From contig NZ_QVMV01000028.1 of NCBI RefSeq assembly GCF_003417465.1, forward strand, positions 62,001 to 126,000: a DNA stretch of 64,000 nucleotides, in the 5' to 3' direction. Positions 28,504-38,290 of this stretch are shown in pieces. The first letter of the stretch is position 1, and every line of letters begins with the position of its first letter. A program made the translations under genes and the position numbers. The DNA is from Wenzhouxiangella sp. 15190. GTDB taxonomy: Bacteria; Pseudomonadota; Gammaproteobacteria; Xanthomonadales; Wenzhouxiangellaceae. The notes beneath the pieces were generated by a model. It made no database searches and was not told where the DNA came from. It saw only the letters and a list, made by a program, of their open reading frames with translations.

Positions 28504-29202
28504 CTAATCGTCCTGAAGCGTGAGATCAACCAGGGCGGGAAACGGGCGAAGTGCGACAGCCACCATCACGCCGGCGAGGAAGCCGGCGACGTGCGCCCAC
28601 CAGGCCACTTCACCGTCCTGGGTGCCGATAACCGTGTAGATCAGTTGCAGTGTAAACCACGAGCCGATGACCAGGACGGCGGGTACACGCGCGAACTGAA
28701 GGTACAGCCCCAGCGGCAGCCACAACCCCATTCGGCTGACCGGGAATAGCCCGAGATAGATGCCGATAATGGCCGACACGCCGCCGCTGGCGCCGATGAC
28801 CGGGGTGTGGGTGTCGCTCATCTGCAAGGCCAGGAAAAGGTTGGCCAGGGCACCGAGCAGCAGGAAGCTTGCGGCCAGCCCCCAGTGACCGATGGCGCGT
28901 TCGACCGTGATGCCGAATACCCACAGATAGGCCAGATTGCCGGCCAGGTGAAGCCAGTCGCCGTGGAGGAAAAGCGCGGTAACGATGGCCAGCAGTTCCG
29001 GACTGCTCCAGCTGGCAGGCAGTTGCTCGAGCGCAGCCATCACATCGGCCGGCACGAAGCCCCAGACACTCATCCATGCGCCGTTGTCCGCGCCCGGCGA
29101 CGATTCGATAATGATTCGCATGGCGAGCATGATCAGGCTGATGCCGGTCAGCACCCAGGGCCAGGCCAGGCGGCGCCGGCGAAACCCTCGAGCCTGGATC
29201 AT
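28504..29202 (-). CDS. Rhomboid-family intramembrane serine protease
   Basis: A 232-aa membrane protease that cuts substrates inside the bilayer. It has the family signature FLHGDWLHLAGNLAYLWVFG, the GASGG loop with the catalytic Ser, and WWAHVAGFLAG with the catalytic His. Six to seven membrane segments are visible. It overlaps the end of gspB by four bases (ATGA), so it is translationally coupled to a type II secretion accessory gene. Rhombosortases are linked with type II secretion in other bacteria, but the sequence here is an ordinary rhomboid, so any shared substrate is only a hypothesis. Confidence 0.9.
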   Translation of the reverse strand: MIQARGFRRRRLAWPWVLTGISLIMLAMRIIIESSPGADNGAWMSVWGFVPADVMAALEQLPASWSSPELLAIVTALFLHGDWLHLAGNLAYLWVFGITVERAIGHWGLAASFLLLGALANLFLALQMSDTHTPVIGASGGVSAIIGIYLGLFPVSRMGLWLPLGLYLQFARVPAVLVIGSWFTLQLIYTVIGTQDGEVAWWAHVAGFLAGVMVAVALRPFPALVDLTLQDD

Positions 29203-30113
29203 CGCGGCTCGAGCAGGAAACGATGCGATCGGAAATCGACGATTGCACCCTCGCGCCGGATATCGACGATCCGCGCGCCGTCGATCTCGTCACCGGCGAC
29301 ATGGCGCTCGCCGTTGATGAGCACGAACCGCTCCGCTTCGTCGGGCGAATACACGTGGATCGTCAGGGTCAGGTCCGGCAGGCTGCGACGCACGGACAGG
29401 GGCAACTCCCAGGCCCGAACGTACTCGGCCACCTCGTCGTTGAGCGCTTCGCTCCCGGCTTCGGGTTCCTGCCCCCCGGGTTCAGGCGCTTGCTCCCCGG
29501 CGGGCGATGACGCTTCCCGCTCGGGCTGCCGGGTTTCCTCGCGCTCGTCTTCACGCTGCGCGGATTCCTCGCGACGCCTGCTGGCCGCTTCGGCCATCCG
29601 TCGCTCGAGTTCTTCCGTGGCTTCCTCGGCGGATACCGGCGCCGACTCGCGTTGCGGCGGCTCGTCCTGCACCACCGCTTCCTGCTCATCCGGCGGGACT
29701 CGCCGGCGGCGACGACGCTCCCGCGACCGATCGCTTTGTGCTTGCGACTGCTCGGGCTCGGCGGCATCGCTGGCATCGTCTGTCGTGCCCGCATCCGGCG
29801 CCTCGTCCGCCTGTCCCGTCCGGGCCAGTTGCTCAGACTGGCCTGTACCGGGCGCGTCTTGCGGCGAGGCCGGCTCGCTCGCGGGTGCCCGGACCTGGCG
29901 GTCTTCCCCGGCACCCGGCGACCACCAGCCCGGCCGGAAGAGGTAGACGGCCGTGGCCGATACCGCGACCAGGACCAGTGCAATGGCCAGGCCGGGCAGC
30001 AAGCGACGGCGGCGGCGAGGCGGTCTCGGTGGCTCGGGTGAATTCAGCCCCGGCGCGCCGGATTGCTGACGGCGTGCATCGGACTTGCGCAGGGCATCGA
30101 GTATGAAAGACAC
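29199..30113 (-). CDS. gspB: Type II secretion accessory protein GspB (ExeB-like)
   Basis: A 304-aa bitopic inner-membrane protein that works with GspA to insert or assemble the GspD secretin through peptidoglycan. The N-terminus MSFILDALRKSDARRQ is typical of GspB, followed by a basic patch, one membrane segment at about residues 40-60, a long Pro/Glu/Arg-rich low-complexity periplasmic linker, and the C-terminal GspB domain (LPLSVRRSLPDLTLTIHVYS ... RFVLINGERHVAGDEI). It starts 2 bases after the gspA stop. The core gsp genes are outside the window. Confidence 0.87.
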   Translation of the reverse strand: MSFILDALRKSDARRQQSGAPGLNSPEPPRPPRRRRRLLPGLAIALVLVAVSATAVYLFRPGWWSPGAGEDRQVRAPASEPASPQDAPGTGQSEQLARTGQADEAPDAGTTDDASDAAEPEQSQAQSDRSRERRRRRRVPPDEQEAVVQDEPPQRESAPVSAEEATEELERRMAEAASRRREESAQREDEREETRQPEREASSPAGEQAPEPGGQEPEAGSEALNDEVAEYVRAWELPLSVRRSLPDLTLTIHVYSPDEAERFVLINGERHVAGDEIDGARIVDIRREGAIVDFRSHRFLLEPR

Positions 30114-30115
30114 GA

Positions 30116-31660
30116 TCAGGCTCCGTCGTTATCGGTCAGCAGCATCGGTACGCTCTCGTGCGGCGCCCGCAGGAACAGGCGGGTCGCCGGGCCGATGACG
30201 CCGTCCTCGTTGAGGCCATGACGTCGCTGGAAGGCCGCGACCCAATCACTGAACGCCTCATCATAGTTGGCGTCGACATCGCCGGTCCAAGGCTCCGGCT
30301 CCGACTGTGCGGCCAGACGCTTCATGCGCTGCACCAACGCACCCGAATCGCCCTGCTTGAGCACCACCCCCGTATCGGGCCAGGCCACCAGCACATCGCC
30401 TCGCCAGCGTCTATCCAGCCGCGAACGCGGCACACGCCAGTCCTGGCCGCCGTGACGCAGAATGACGTCGTTGCGATTGATTCCGGCCAGAAACACGTGG
30501 GTAGCGGGCGGCTCGACCAGGCGAAGGATCAACGGCAGGTCGATATCCTCGACGAACGACCAGTTACCGCGCAACTGGAGACAGGCCAGCCCCTCGACGT
30601 CCTCGCCCGAGCAGGCTTCGGCGACTTCTTCCGCTTTGATGCCAGGCCAGAGCGCCGCCATTTCCGTCCAGGCACTACCAGCGGCAGCATCTTCGAGCAT
30701 CACTTCCCAGGCCGGATTCCCGACCTCCGGCGACGTTTCCTGCGGTTGAAGCATCAGCCAGGACAGCGCGCCGCCGCCGGCAAGCACGGCCAGCAGGGCG
30801 ACCGCGGCGATGGCGCCCCGCAGCCAGCCGCCGTCCTGCTCCTGTTCCTCACCGGCCACTTCACGGGCCGCCGCCCACACCAGGCCGGCACCGATTCGGT
30901 CCTCTTCCCGGGCGTAGCCGGCCATCAGGGCGCGATCGGCAATGATGTTGACCAGGCGCGGCACCCCTTCGGAAGCCAGGTAAACGGCGCGCAGGCCGTC
31001 GGCGGTGAAGGGGCAGCGCTCGGCACCCGCGATCTGCAGGCGGTGCCGGATATAGGCCTCGGTTTCTTCCTCGTTGAGCGGGTCGAGATGGTAGCGCGCC
31101 GTGATGCGCTGGGCGAGCTGACGCAACTCCGGCCTGGCGAGCACGTCGCGCAGCTCCGGCTGACCGATGAGGATGATCTGCAGCAGCTTGTCGGTCGCCG
31201 TCTCGAGATTGGTCAGCAGGCGAATCTGTTCGAGCCCTTCGCGGCTCATGTTCTGGGCTTCGTCGATGATCAGGACGACGCGCTCGCCCTCGGCGTGGCG
31301 CTCCAGAAGATAGCTGTTGAGCCGCTCCTGAAGCTGCTGGAGGCTGCCGTCGGTACCCTCGATGGAAATCTCCAGCTCGTGGCAGACGGCGCGCAACAGC
31401 TCGGCCGGAGACAGCATGGGATTGAGGATCAGGGCGATGCGCGTATTCTCGGGCACCTGCTCGAGCACCACCCGGCAAAGCGTGGTCTTGCCGGTTCCGA
31501 CCTCGCCGGTCAGCTGTACAAACCCGCCGCTGCCGCCCTGCCCGACCCCGTAGAGCAGATGCGCGAGCGCATCCCGATGGCGCTGGCTCAGATAGACAAA
31601 GCGCGGATTGGGCGTGATCGAAAACGGGCGTTCGGAGAGGCCGTAATAATGTTCGTACAT
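30116..31660 (-). CDS. gspA: Type II secretion ATPase GspA (ExeA-like) with peptidoglycan-binding domain
   Basis: A 514-aa AAA-type ATPase anchored in the inner membrane. It begins MYEHYYGLSERPFSITPNP, has Walker A GEVGTGKT and Walker B VVLIIDEAQN in an AAA domain covering about residues 1-270, one membrane segment near 285-305, a C39-like/unassigned middle periplasmic part, and a C-terminal peptidoglycan-binding repeat (AFQRRHGLNEDGVIGPATRLFL). With GspB it remodels or binds peptidoglycan to seat the secretin. It is the first gene of the gspA-gspB-rhomboid-DUF1820 operon. Confidence 0.9.
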   Translation of the reverse strand: MYEHYYGLSERPFSITPNPRFVYLSQRHRDALAHLLYGVGQGGSGGFVQLTGEVGTGKTTLCRVVLEQVPENTRIALILNPMLSPAELLRAVCHELEISIEGTDGSLQQLQERLNSYLLERHAEGERVVLIIDEAQNMSREGLEQIRLLTNLETATDKLLQIILIGQPELRDVLARPELRQLAQRITARYHLDPLNEEETEAYIRHRLQIAGAERCPFTADGLRAVYLASEGVPRLVNIIADRALMAGYAREEDRIGAGLVWAAAREVAGEEQEQDGGWLRGAIAAVALLAVLAGGGALSWLMLQPQETSPEVGNPAWEVMLEDAAAGSAWTEMAALWPGIKAEEVAEACSGEDVEGLACLQLRGNWSFVEDIDLPLILRLVEPPATHVFLAGINRNDVILRHGGQDWRVPRSRLDRRWRGDVLVAWPDTGVVLKQGDSGALVQRMKRLAAQSEPEPWTGDVDANYDEAFSDWVAAFQRRHGLNEDGVIGPATRLFLRAPHESVPMLLTDNDGA

Positions 31661-31699
31661 CAGTGGGGCATCCGGAGGATCACGCGCTCGATTCTGAGA

Positions 31700-31903
31700 G
31701 TGTTGCTATTAGCTAGTCTTAGAAAATAGCAAATAGTGACTGCTAGAAAATAGTGAATAGAAAATAGAAAATAGACAAAACCTTGCGCTGGCAGACCAAC
31801 CGTCCTCGGATAGCGGTTCGGAAGTGCAGCCACTTGGGAATCATCGAAATTCAACTTCACTACTGTCTATCTCTATTCACTATTTTCTATTCTCTATTTT
31901 CTT
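31700..31903. repeat. AT-rich word-repeat inverted element
   Basis: A run of short words (gaaaatag, tgaatag, caaatagtga) at about 31719-31777 is repeated in inverse orientation at 31862-31903, around an 84-base spacer of ordinary composition. The arms are much richer in A/T than the genome around them. It occupies the 251-base gap between putA and gspA. No coding capacity seen. Confidence 0.65.
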
Positions 31904-31911
31904 CTTTCCAG

Positions 31912-34900
31912 TCATTCCGACAAGGCCATCAGCGATGCGTTGCCGCCAATGGCCGCGGTGTTGTTGGTCAGCGTGCGTTCGGTGACGAAGCGGTACAGGT
32001 AGTGGGGTCCGCCGGCCTTCGGGCCGGTGCCGGACAGGCCTTCGCCGCCGAAAGGCTGGACGCCGACGACCGCGCCGGTCATGTTGCGGTTGACGTAGGC
32101 ATTGCCGACATGGGCGCGATGGGCGATGTAGCGGTAAACCCGGTCAATGCGGCTGTGTACGCCCAGGGTCAGGCCGTAGCCGGTGCCGTTGATCTTGTCG
32201 ATGACCTCGTCGAGCTCGCTGGCCTTGTAGCGCACCACGTGCAGTACGGGTCCGAAGATTTCCCGCTCGAGCCGGTCGATGCCGTCGATTTCGTACGCGC
32301 GCGGCGCAAACCAGTGACCCGGCGGCAGATCGTCGCGCAGCGGTGTCTTCGCGATCAGCTTGGCTTCGCGGTCCATGCGCTCGGCGTGCTCATTGAGCAT
32401 CTCGAGTTGCGCTTCATCGATGATCGGGCCGATATCCGTCTCGAGCAGGCCGGGATCGCCGACGGCGATTTCCTGCATGGCGCCGGAGAGCATCTCGAGC
32501 ATCCGGTCGGCCACGTCGGACTGGACGTAGAGAACCCGCAGGGCGGAGCAGCGCTGGCCGGCGCTGAGGAACGCGGAATGGATGACGTCGGCCACGACCT
32601 GCTCAGGCAGCGCGGAGGAATCCACGACCATGGCATTCTGGCCGCCGGTCTCGGCGATCAGGGTGGCGATCGGGCCCTCGCGTTCGGCCAGCGTGCGATT
32701 GATGATGCGCGCCGTTTCCGTCGAGCCGGTGAATGCCACCCCGGCGATGCGCGGATCGCCGGTCAGGGCCGCGCCCACCTTGCCGTCGCCGGGCAGGCAC
32801 TGAATGACGTCGTCCGGTACACCGGCTTCGTGCATCAGGGCCACGGCTCGCGCGGCGACCAGGGGTGTCTGTTCGGCCGGCTTGGCGACCACGGCATTGC
32901 CCGCCACCAGCGCGGCCACGATCTGGCCGGTGAAGATCGCCAGCGGGAAGTTCCAGGGACTGATGCACACGAACACGCCCTTGCCGTGCATGCGCAGCGT
33001 GTTGGATTCACCCGTCGGCCCGGGAAGTTCGACCGGCTCGGCCAGTTCGTTTCTGGCTTGCATGGCGTAGTAGCGGCAGAAGTCGACCGCTTCGCGAACC
33101 TCTGCAATGCCGTCGAAGAGGGATTTGCCGCCCTCGCGCGCGCAGATGGCCATCAGCTCGGCGCAGTGTTCCTCGTAGAGATCGCCGATACGGTTGAGAA
33201 TATCGGCCCGCTCGGCCGCACCGCGTCCGTCCCAGGCCTGCTGCGCGGCAACCGCCGCGGCCACCGCCTTCTCGACGGAATCCGGTGCCGTCCAGGTCAC
33301 CTTGCCGACCGACAGATCGGTATCGACCGGAGACCTCAGGGTACTTTCTTCCCCGCCCCGGGCGGCTTTTCCGGTGGGCTCGGCTGACCACGTATTTTCT
33401 TCGGCCTTTTCCATGCCCTGCTTGAGCGCGGCCAGTTCGGAATCCCGGGCCATGTTGATACCGCGGCTGTTGCGTCGTTCGCGGCCATACAGGTCACCCG
33501 GCAGCGGAATGCGCGGATGCGACATGCTCGAGTGCGATTGCACCTCGGCGATGGGATCCTCGACCACCTTCTCGACCGGCAACTTTTCGTCGACGATGCG
33601 ATTGACGAAAGAGGTGTTGGCGCCGTTCTCCAGCAGCCGGCGAACCAGATACGGCAGCAGGTCCTTGTGATTGCCCACCGGGGCATAGACGCGGCACTGC
33701 CCGTTGTAGCTGTCGCTGTCGAGCACCTCTTCGTACAGGTCCTGGCCCATGCCGTGCAGGCGCTGGTATTCGTATTCGGTATCGGGGCCGGCCAGTTCCG
33801 CAATGGTGGCGATGGTATGGGCGTTGTGCGTGGCGAACTGCGGATAGAAGCAGTCCGGCATCGACAAGAGCTTGTCGGCACAGGCGATGAAGGACACATC
33901 CGTATTGGCCTTGCGCGTGAACACCGGGTAGTCCTCGACGCCCTCGATCTGCGCCAGTTTGATCTCGGTGTCCCAGTAGGCGCCCTTGGTCAGGCGGACG
34001 GGAATGCGGTGGCCGGTCTCGCGCGCTTGCTCGGCAAGCCAGTCAATGGCCGTCCAGGCCCGCTTCTGGTAGGCCTGCAGGGCCAGGCCGAAGCCGTCCC
34101 AGTCCTCGAGTTCAGGATCGGCGAGCACGGCGGCGATTACGTCGAAGGAGGCATCCAGGCGATCGGCTTCCTCGGCATCGACAGTCAGTGCAATACCGGC
34201 CTTGCGTGCCTGGCGTGCAAGCTTGAGCAGCCTCGGCACCAGCTCATCCATCAGGCGGTGGTGCTTGGCGTGCTCGTAGCGCGGGTGCAGCGCCGACAGC
34301 TTCACCGAGATACTGGGAAGCGCAAAGATGTTGTCGCCTTCCTTGGCCTGGCCGATGGCATCGATGGCCGCGGCATAGGAATCGTAGTAGCGGCGGGCAT
34401 CAGCCGCCGTGAGCGCCGCCTCGCCGAGCATATCGAATGAGTAGCGGAAGCGCTTGTTGGCCTTCTTCTTGGATCGCTCCATCGCTTCCTTGATGGTGCG
34501 TCCCATCACGTACTGGTGGCCCATGATGCGCATGGCCTGGCGAATGGCGGTTCGCACCACCGGCTCCCCGGACTTGTTGGCGATTTTCGACAGCACCGTC
34601 CCGATACTGCGCTTTTCGGAATTCTTGACGCTGACCAGGCGCCCCGTGAGCATCAGGCCCCAGGTCCCGGCGTTGACGAACACCGAGGAACTCTTGCCCA
34701 GGTGAGACTCCCAGTCGGCGTCGGAGAGCTTGTCGGAGATCAGCTTTTCGGCCGTGTCGTTGTCGGGGATTCGCAGCAGCGCTTCCGCCAGGCACATCAG
34801 GATCACGCCCTCCTCCGAGGAGAGATCGTATTCGTGCATGAACGCTTCCATGACGCCGGCGTCACGGCTACGCTCGCGCACGCGCTTGACCAGCTCGAGC

Positions 34901-35067
34901 GCGTTGTCCCTGATGCTCTGCCGTTGATCATTGTTCAACGACAACTCCTCCAGGAGGAAGCGAACGTGCTCGGCCTCGTCTTTCTGCCAGGCATCATCGA
35001 GTGCCTTGCGGCGCTCGTCCAAGGCAAACGGTTCGGTCGTGACAAAGGGGTGGGAAGCTTGACTCAT
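31912..35067 (-). CDS. putA: Bifunctional proline dehydrogenase / glutamate-semialdehyde dehydrogenase
   Basis: Oxidises proline to glutamate in two steps, using FAD then NAD+, at the inner face of the membrane. The 1051-aa protein has a proline dehydrogenase barrel (DAEEADRLDAS, RLTKGAYWDTEI, FATHNAHT, YQRLHGMGQDLY) in about residues 80-480 and an aldehyde dehydrogenase (ETGGQNAMVV, the catalytic Cys in GQRCSALRVLYV) in about 560-1020. There is no N-terminal ribbon-helix-helix DNA-binding domain, so unlike E. coli PutA it should not regulate its own gene. The start at 35067 has GAGG upstream; the longer frame to 35190 adds non-homologous sequence. No proline transporter is adjacent. Confidence 0.93.
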   Translation of the reverse strand: MSQASHPFVTTEPFALDERRKALDDAWQKDEAEHVRFLLEELSLNNDQRQSIRDNALELVKRVRERSRDAGVMEAFMHEYDLSSEEGVILMCLAEALLRIPDNDTAEKLISDKLSDADWESHLGKSSSVFVNAGTWGLMLTGRLVSVKNSEKRSIGTVLSKIANKSGEPVVRTAIRQAMRIMGHQYVMGRTIKEAMERSKKKANKRFRYSFDMLGEAALTAADARRYYDSYAAAIDAIGQAKEGDNIFALPSISVKLSALHPRYEHAKHHRLMDELVPRLLKLARQARKAGIALTVDAEEADRLDASFDVIAAVLADPELEDWDGFGLALQAYQKRAWTAIDWLAEQARETGHRIPVRLTKGAYWDTEIKLAQIEGVEDYPVFTRKANTDVSFIACADKLLSMPDCFYPQFATHNAHTIATIAELAGPDTEYEYQRLHGMGQDLYEEVLDSDSYNGQCRVYAPVGNHKDLLPYLVRRLLENGANTSFVNRIVDEKLPVEKVVEDPIAEVQSHSSMSHPRIPLPGDLYGRERRNSRGINMARDSELAALKQGMEKAEENTWSAEPTGKAARGGEESTLRSPVDTDLSVGKVTWTAPDSVEKAVAAAVAAQQAWDGRGAAERADILNRIGDLYEEHCAELMAICAREGGKSLFDGIAEVREAVDFCRYYAMQARNELAEPVELPGPTGESNTLRMHGKGVFVCISPWNFPLAIFTGQIVAALVAGNAVVAKPAEQTPLVAARAVALMHEAGVPDDVIQCLPGDGKVGAALTGDPRIAGVAFTGSTETARIINRTLAEREGPIATLIAETGGQNAMVVDSSALPEQVVADVIHSAFLSAGQRCSALRVLYVQSDVADRMLEMLSGAMQEIAVGDPGLLETDIGPIIDEAQLEMLNEHAERMDREAKLIAKTPLRDDLPPGHWFAPRAYEIDGIDRLEREIFGPVLHVVRYKASELDEVIDKINGTGYGLTLGVHSRIDRVYRYIAHRAHVGNAYVNRNMTGAVVGVQPFGGEGLSGTGPKAGGPHYLYRFVTERTLTNNTAAIGGNASLMALSE

Positions 35068-35170
35068 CGGGGCCTCTGCATACAGGTTTTCCGGGCGATG
35101 TCCAAGTGTAACCGAAGGCGGCTGGCGGCTGGTGCCAGCCGCCTTCACAAACCGGCAAATGCAATTCCCC

Positions 35171-35200
35171 CTGCCACATCGATGCCGCATGGGCTAGAAT
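35171..35200 (+). promoter_or_regulatory. Possible promoter of the cytochrome oxidase operon
   Basis: CTGCCA and TAGAAT separated by 18 bases resemble -35 and -10 elements, about 35 bases before the DUF2244 start in the putA/cox divergent gap. Weak match; position is the main support. Confidence 0.35.
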
Positions 35201-35235
35201 ATATGTCGTAAATCAAGAAACACGGTTATCAGCCC

Positions 35236-35742
35236 GTGATCGACACCCGGGACTGTCAGAATTCGCGCCGGACCAGCGTGATCGAGGCGCGTTCCAACCT
35301 GTCCATGTCGCTGGATCGGCTGGCCGCCGTGTTTCTGGGTTTGAGCGCGGTCACGCTGCTGGTAGCGCTCGGCCCGCTCCTGCTGGGTTTATGGCCGATC
35401 ATGCTGGCCGCCATCGTGCACCTGCTCATCGTCGGCTGGTGCATGCGGCTGGCCTGGCGCGGCAACTGGGCACGGGAGCGGATGGAAATCGACCGCGACA
35501 CGCTCAGAATCGATCATTTCGACGCCGGGAGAAAGACACACTCCGAGTGGCCTTCCGCCTGGGTACGAGTTGAAGTCGAGGAGCAGCGGATGGGTGAACG
35601 CCGGGTCGTGGTGACCTGTCAGGGACGACGCCAGATCATCGGCGACTTCCTGCCAACCGCCGAGAAACTGGCGCTGGCCGACGCCCTCAAGGAGAGCCTC
35701 AGGCGATTCGATGCCCGGGGTGTTGCAAGCAATTACAGGTGA
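35236..35742 (+). CDS. DUF2244 family membrane protein of the cox operon
   Basis: A 168-aa protein with two close membrane segments (about residues 28-72) followed by a soluble basic domain (RMEIDRDTLRIDHFD ... GDFLPTAEKLALADAL), the layout of DUF2244. These proteins are typically encoded beside aa3-type cytochrome oxidase genes, as here, where coxB begins 8 bases after the stop. Function is unknown; a role in oxidase assembly or stability is inferred from context. The start is a GTG; later starts within the N-terminus are possible. Confidence 0.8.
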   Translation: MIDTRDCQNSRRTSVIEARSNLSMSLDRLAAVFLGLSAVTLLVALGPLLLGLWPIMLAAIVHLLIVGWCMRLAWRGNWARERMEIDRDTLRIDHFDAGRKTHSEWPSAWVRVEVEEQRMGERRVVVTCQGRRQIIGDFLPTAEKLALADALKESLRRFDARGVASNYR

Positions 35743-35749
35743 GTCGAGG

Positions 35750-36631
35750 ATGAAGAGAACGAACGAACTGATTGTGGCCCTGGCCGTGATGGCGGTCATC
35801 ATCGTGGTCACCTGGGGCATCTACGCCGTGGGCGACAACATGCCCGGCGGCGTCACGCCCTTCAGCAAGGACGTCTATCAGCTGCACAACGTCATTCTGG
35901 CCGTGGTCACCGTCATCGGCGTTCTGGTCTTCACGGCCATGTTCACGTCGATCATCGTGCACCGCAAGTCGAAGGGCCAGGAACCGGCCAAGTTCACCCA
36001 CTCGACCGCCGCCGAGATTACATGGACGGCCATCCCGGTGCTGATCCTCGTCATCATGGCCATTCCCGCCACCGGGGTGCTTATCGACATGGAAGAGACC
36101 GGCGGTGCCGACATCAACATCAAGGTAACCGGCTACCAGTGGCTGTGGCAGTACGAATACCTGGAAGACGAAATCGGTTTCTACTCGACCCTCGACCGCG
36201 ACAGCAATGCCGCGCGCCAGATCAACTCCGGTGTTGACGTTCACACCGTCGAGAACTACCTGCTTGAGGTCGACAAGCGACTGATCGTTCCGACCGACAC
36301 CAAGATTCGTTTCCTGCTGACCTCCGGCGACGTGATTCATTCCTGGTGGGTGCCCGAACTGGGCTGGAAGCGCGATGCCATTCCGGGCATGGTCAACGAG
36401 GCCTGGACCCTGATCGAGGAAGAAGGCATTTATCGCGGCCAGTGCGCGGAACTCTGCGGCAAGGACCACGGCTTCATGCCGATCGTGGTCGAAGCCGTGT
36501 CGCCGTCCGAATACCGGCAGTGGGTCGCGGATCGCAAGGCCGAACAGGCGGCTGAAGCGGGCGACGAACCCTCGGAAGTGCAGCAGATCACGGCCGCCGA
36601 CGAACCGGCGCATAACGCTGATCAGGGCTGA
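35750..36631 (+). CDS. coxB: Cytochrome c oxidase subunit II
   Basis: The CuA subunit that takes electrons from cytochrome c. The 293-aa protein has an N-terminal signal-like segment, two membrane hairpin segments (about 45-70 and 88-112), VTGYQWLWQYEY (the aromatic electron-entry region), DVIHSWWVPELGWK (CuA His) and GQCAELCGKDHGFMP, which supplies the two Cys, the Glu carbonyl, the second His and the Met ligand. AGGTGAG precedes the ATG at 35750. No cytochrome c domain is fused at the C-terminus. Leads directly to coxA. Confidence 0.94.
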   Translation: MKRTNELIVALAVMAVIIVVTWGIYAVGDNMPGGVTPFSKDVYQLHNVILAVVTVIGVLVFTAMFTSIIVHRKSKGQEPAKFTHSTAAEITWTAIPVLILVIMAIPATGVLIDMEETGGADINIKVTGYQWLWQYEYLEDEIGFYSTLDRDSNAARQINSGVDVHTVENYLLEVDKRLIVPTDTKIRFLLTSGDVIHSWWVPELGWKRDAIPGMVNEAWTLIEEEGIYRGQCAELCGKDHGFMPIVVEAVSPSEYRQWVADRKAEQAAEAGDEPSEVQQITAADEPAHNADQG

Positions 36632-36660
36632 AGCGCGAACAGGAACGAGGAAACCACTAA

Positions 36661-38274
36661 ATGAGTTACGAAACCACACTGAGCCACGACGAGCACCACG
36701 CCGAGCACCCCACCGGCCTGAAGCGCTGGGTGTTCACCACCAATCACAAGGAAATCGGGACGCTGTACCTGATCTTCTCGCTGATTGCCTTCATGCTCGG
36801 CGGCGCCATGGCCATGGTGATCCGGGCGGAGTTGTTCATCCCCGGGCTGCAGCTGGTCAATCCCGAGTTCTTCAACCAGATGACCACCATGCACGCGCTG
36901 GTGATGATCTTCGGTGCCGTGATGCCGGCCTTCGTGGGCCTGGCCAACTGGATGGTGCCGCTGATGATCGGCGCACCGGACATGGCGCTGCCGAGGATGA
37001 ACAACTGGTCGTTCTGGATCCTGCCTTTCGCGTTCTTCCTGCTCCTGATGACCCTGTTCCTGCCCTCGGGCGGACCGGCATCGGGCTGGACGCTCTATCC
37101 GCCGCTGTCGCTGCAGGGTGGGACCAACATCGCGTTCGTGATCTTCGCCATTCACTTGATGGGCATCTCGTCGATCATGGGCGCCATCAACATCATCGTC
37201 ACCATTCTCAACATGCGCGCCCCGGGCATGACCCTGCTGCGCATGCCGCTGTTCGTGTGGACCTGGCTGATTACCGGCTTTTTGCTCATCGCCGTGATGC
37301 CGGTCCTCGCCGGTGCGGTGACGATGCTTTTGACCGACCGCTTCTTCGGCACCAGCTTCTTCAATGCCGCAGGCGGTGGTGACCCGGTGATGTACCAGCA
37401 CATCTTCTGGTTCTTCGGTCATCCCGAGGTCTACATCATGATCCTGCCGGCCTTCGGCATCATCTCGGAAATTCTGCCGACCTTCTCGCGCAAGCCGCTG
37501 TTCGGCTACACCTCGATGGTTTACGCGACGGCGTCGATCGCATTCCTGTCGTTCATTGTCTGGGCCCACCACATGTTCACCGTGGGCATGCCGCTGGGCG
37601 GCAACCTGTTCTTCATGTACGCGACGATGGTGATCGCCGTGCCCACCGGCGTGAAGGTCTTCAACTGGATCTCGACCATGTGGCGCGGCTCGATGAGCTT
37701 CGAGACACCCATGCTCTTCGCTTTGGGCTTCATTGTGCTGTTCACCATCGGCGGCTTCTCGGGCCTGATGCTGGCCATCGTGCCGGCTGACTTCCAGTAT
37801 CACGACACCTACTTCGTGGTGGCCCATTTCCACTACGTGCTGGTGACCGGCTCGGTCTTCGCGATCATGGCCGGGGTCTATTACTGGCTGCCCAAGTGGA
37901 CCGGCTACATGTACAACGAGAAGCTGGGCAAGATTCACTTCTGGTGGTCGGCCATTTCGGTCAACGTCCTGTTCTTCCCGCAGCATTACCTGGGCCTGGC
38001 GGGCATGCCGCGACGCATTCCCGACTACGCGGTGCAGTTTGCCGAATTCAACATGATCTCCTCGATCGGCGGGTTCGCTTTCGGCCTCGCCCAGCTGTTA
38101 TTCATCTACATCATATGGCAGGCGGCCCGTGGCGGCGAACGTGCTACCGACCAGGTCTGGGACGGCGCGCGCGGCCTGGAATGGACCGTGCCCTCCCCGG
38201 CGCCGCTGCATACCTTCGACACGCCGCCGAAGGTCGACGACAGCGTAACCGTCCACTCCGACACCCTGGCCTGA
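36661..38274 (+). CDS. coxA: Cytochrome c oxidase subunit I
   Basis: The catalytic proton-pumping subunit holding heme a and the heme a3-CuB centre. In the 537-aa protein, MHALVMIF (heme a His), [15 protein letters not shown] (CuB His and Tyr cross-link region with the D-channel Glu), WAHHMFTVG (CuB His pair) and [14 protein letters not shown] (heme a3 and a His) are all present, with twelve membrane segments. The GHPEVY glutamate makes it an A1-type heme-copper oxidase. GAGGAAA lies upstream. It is followed by a 44-aa membrane peptide rather than by the copper chaperone gene cox11. Confidence 0.95.
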   Translation: MSYETTLSHDEHHAEHPTGLKRWVFTTNHKEIGTLYLIFSLIAFMLGGAMAMVIRAELFIPGLQLVNPEFFNQMTTMHALVMIFGAVMPAFVGLANWMVPLMIGAPDMALPRMNNWSFWILPFAFFLLLMTLFLPSGGPASGWTLYPPLSLQGGTNIAFVIFAIHLMGISSIMGAINIIVTILNMRAPGMTLLRMPLFVWTWLITGFLLIAVMPVLAGAVTMLLTDRFFGTSFFNAAGGGDPVMYQHIFWFFGHPEVYIMILPAFGIISEILPTFSRKPLFGYTSMVYATASIAFLSFIVWAHHMFTVGMPLGGNLFFMYATMVIAVPTGVKVFNWISTMWRGSMSFETPMLFALGFIVLFTIGGFSGLMLAIVPADFQYHDTYFVVAHFHYVLVTGSVFAIMAGVYYWLPKWTGYMYNEKLGKIHFWWSAISVNVLFFPQHYLGLAGMPRRIPDYAVQFAEFNMISSIGGFAFGLAQLLFIYIIWQAARGGERATDQVWDGARGLEWTVPSPAPLHTFDTPPKVDDSVTVHSDTLA

Positions 38275-38290
38275 GAGGCGGAGGACAGCT

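Noticed and set aside
28504-29202. Rhomboid gene as a rhombosortase
   Set aside because: The sequence has ordinary rhomboid motifs (FLHGDWLHLAGN, GASGG) and not the rhombosortase layout, despite the type II secretion neighbours.
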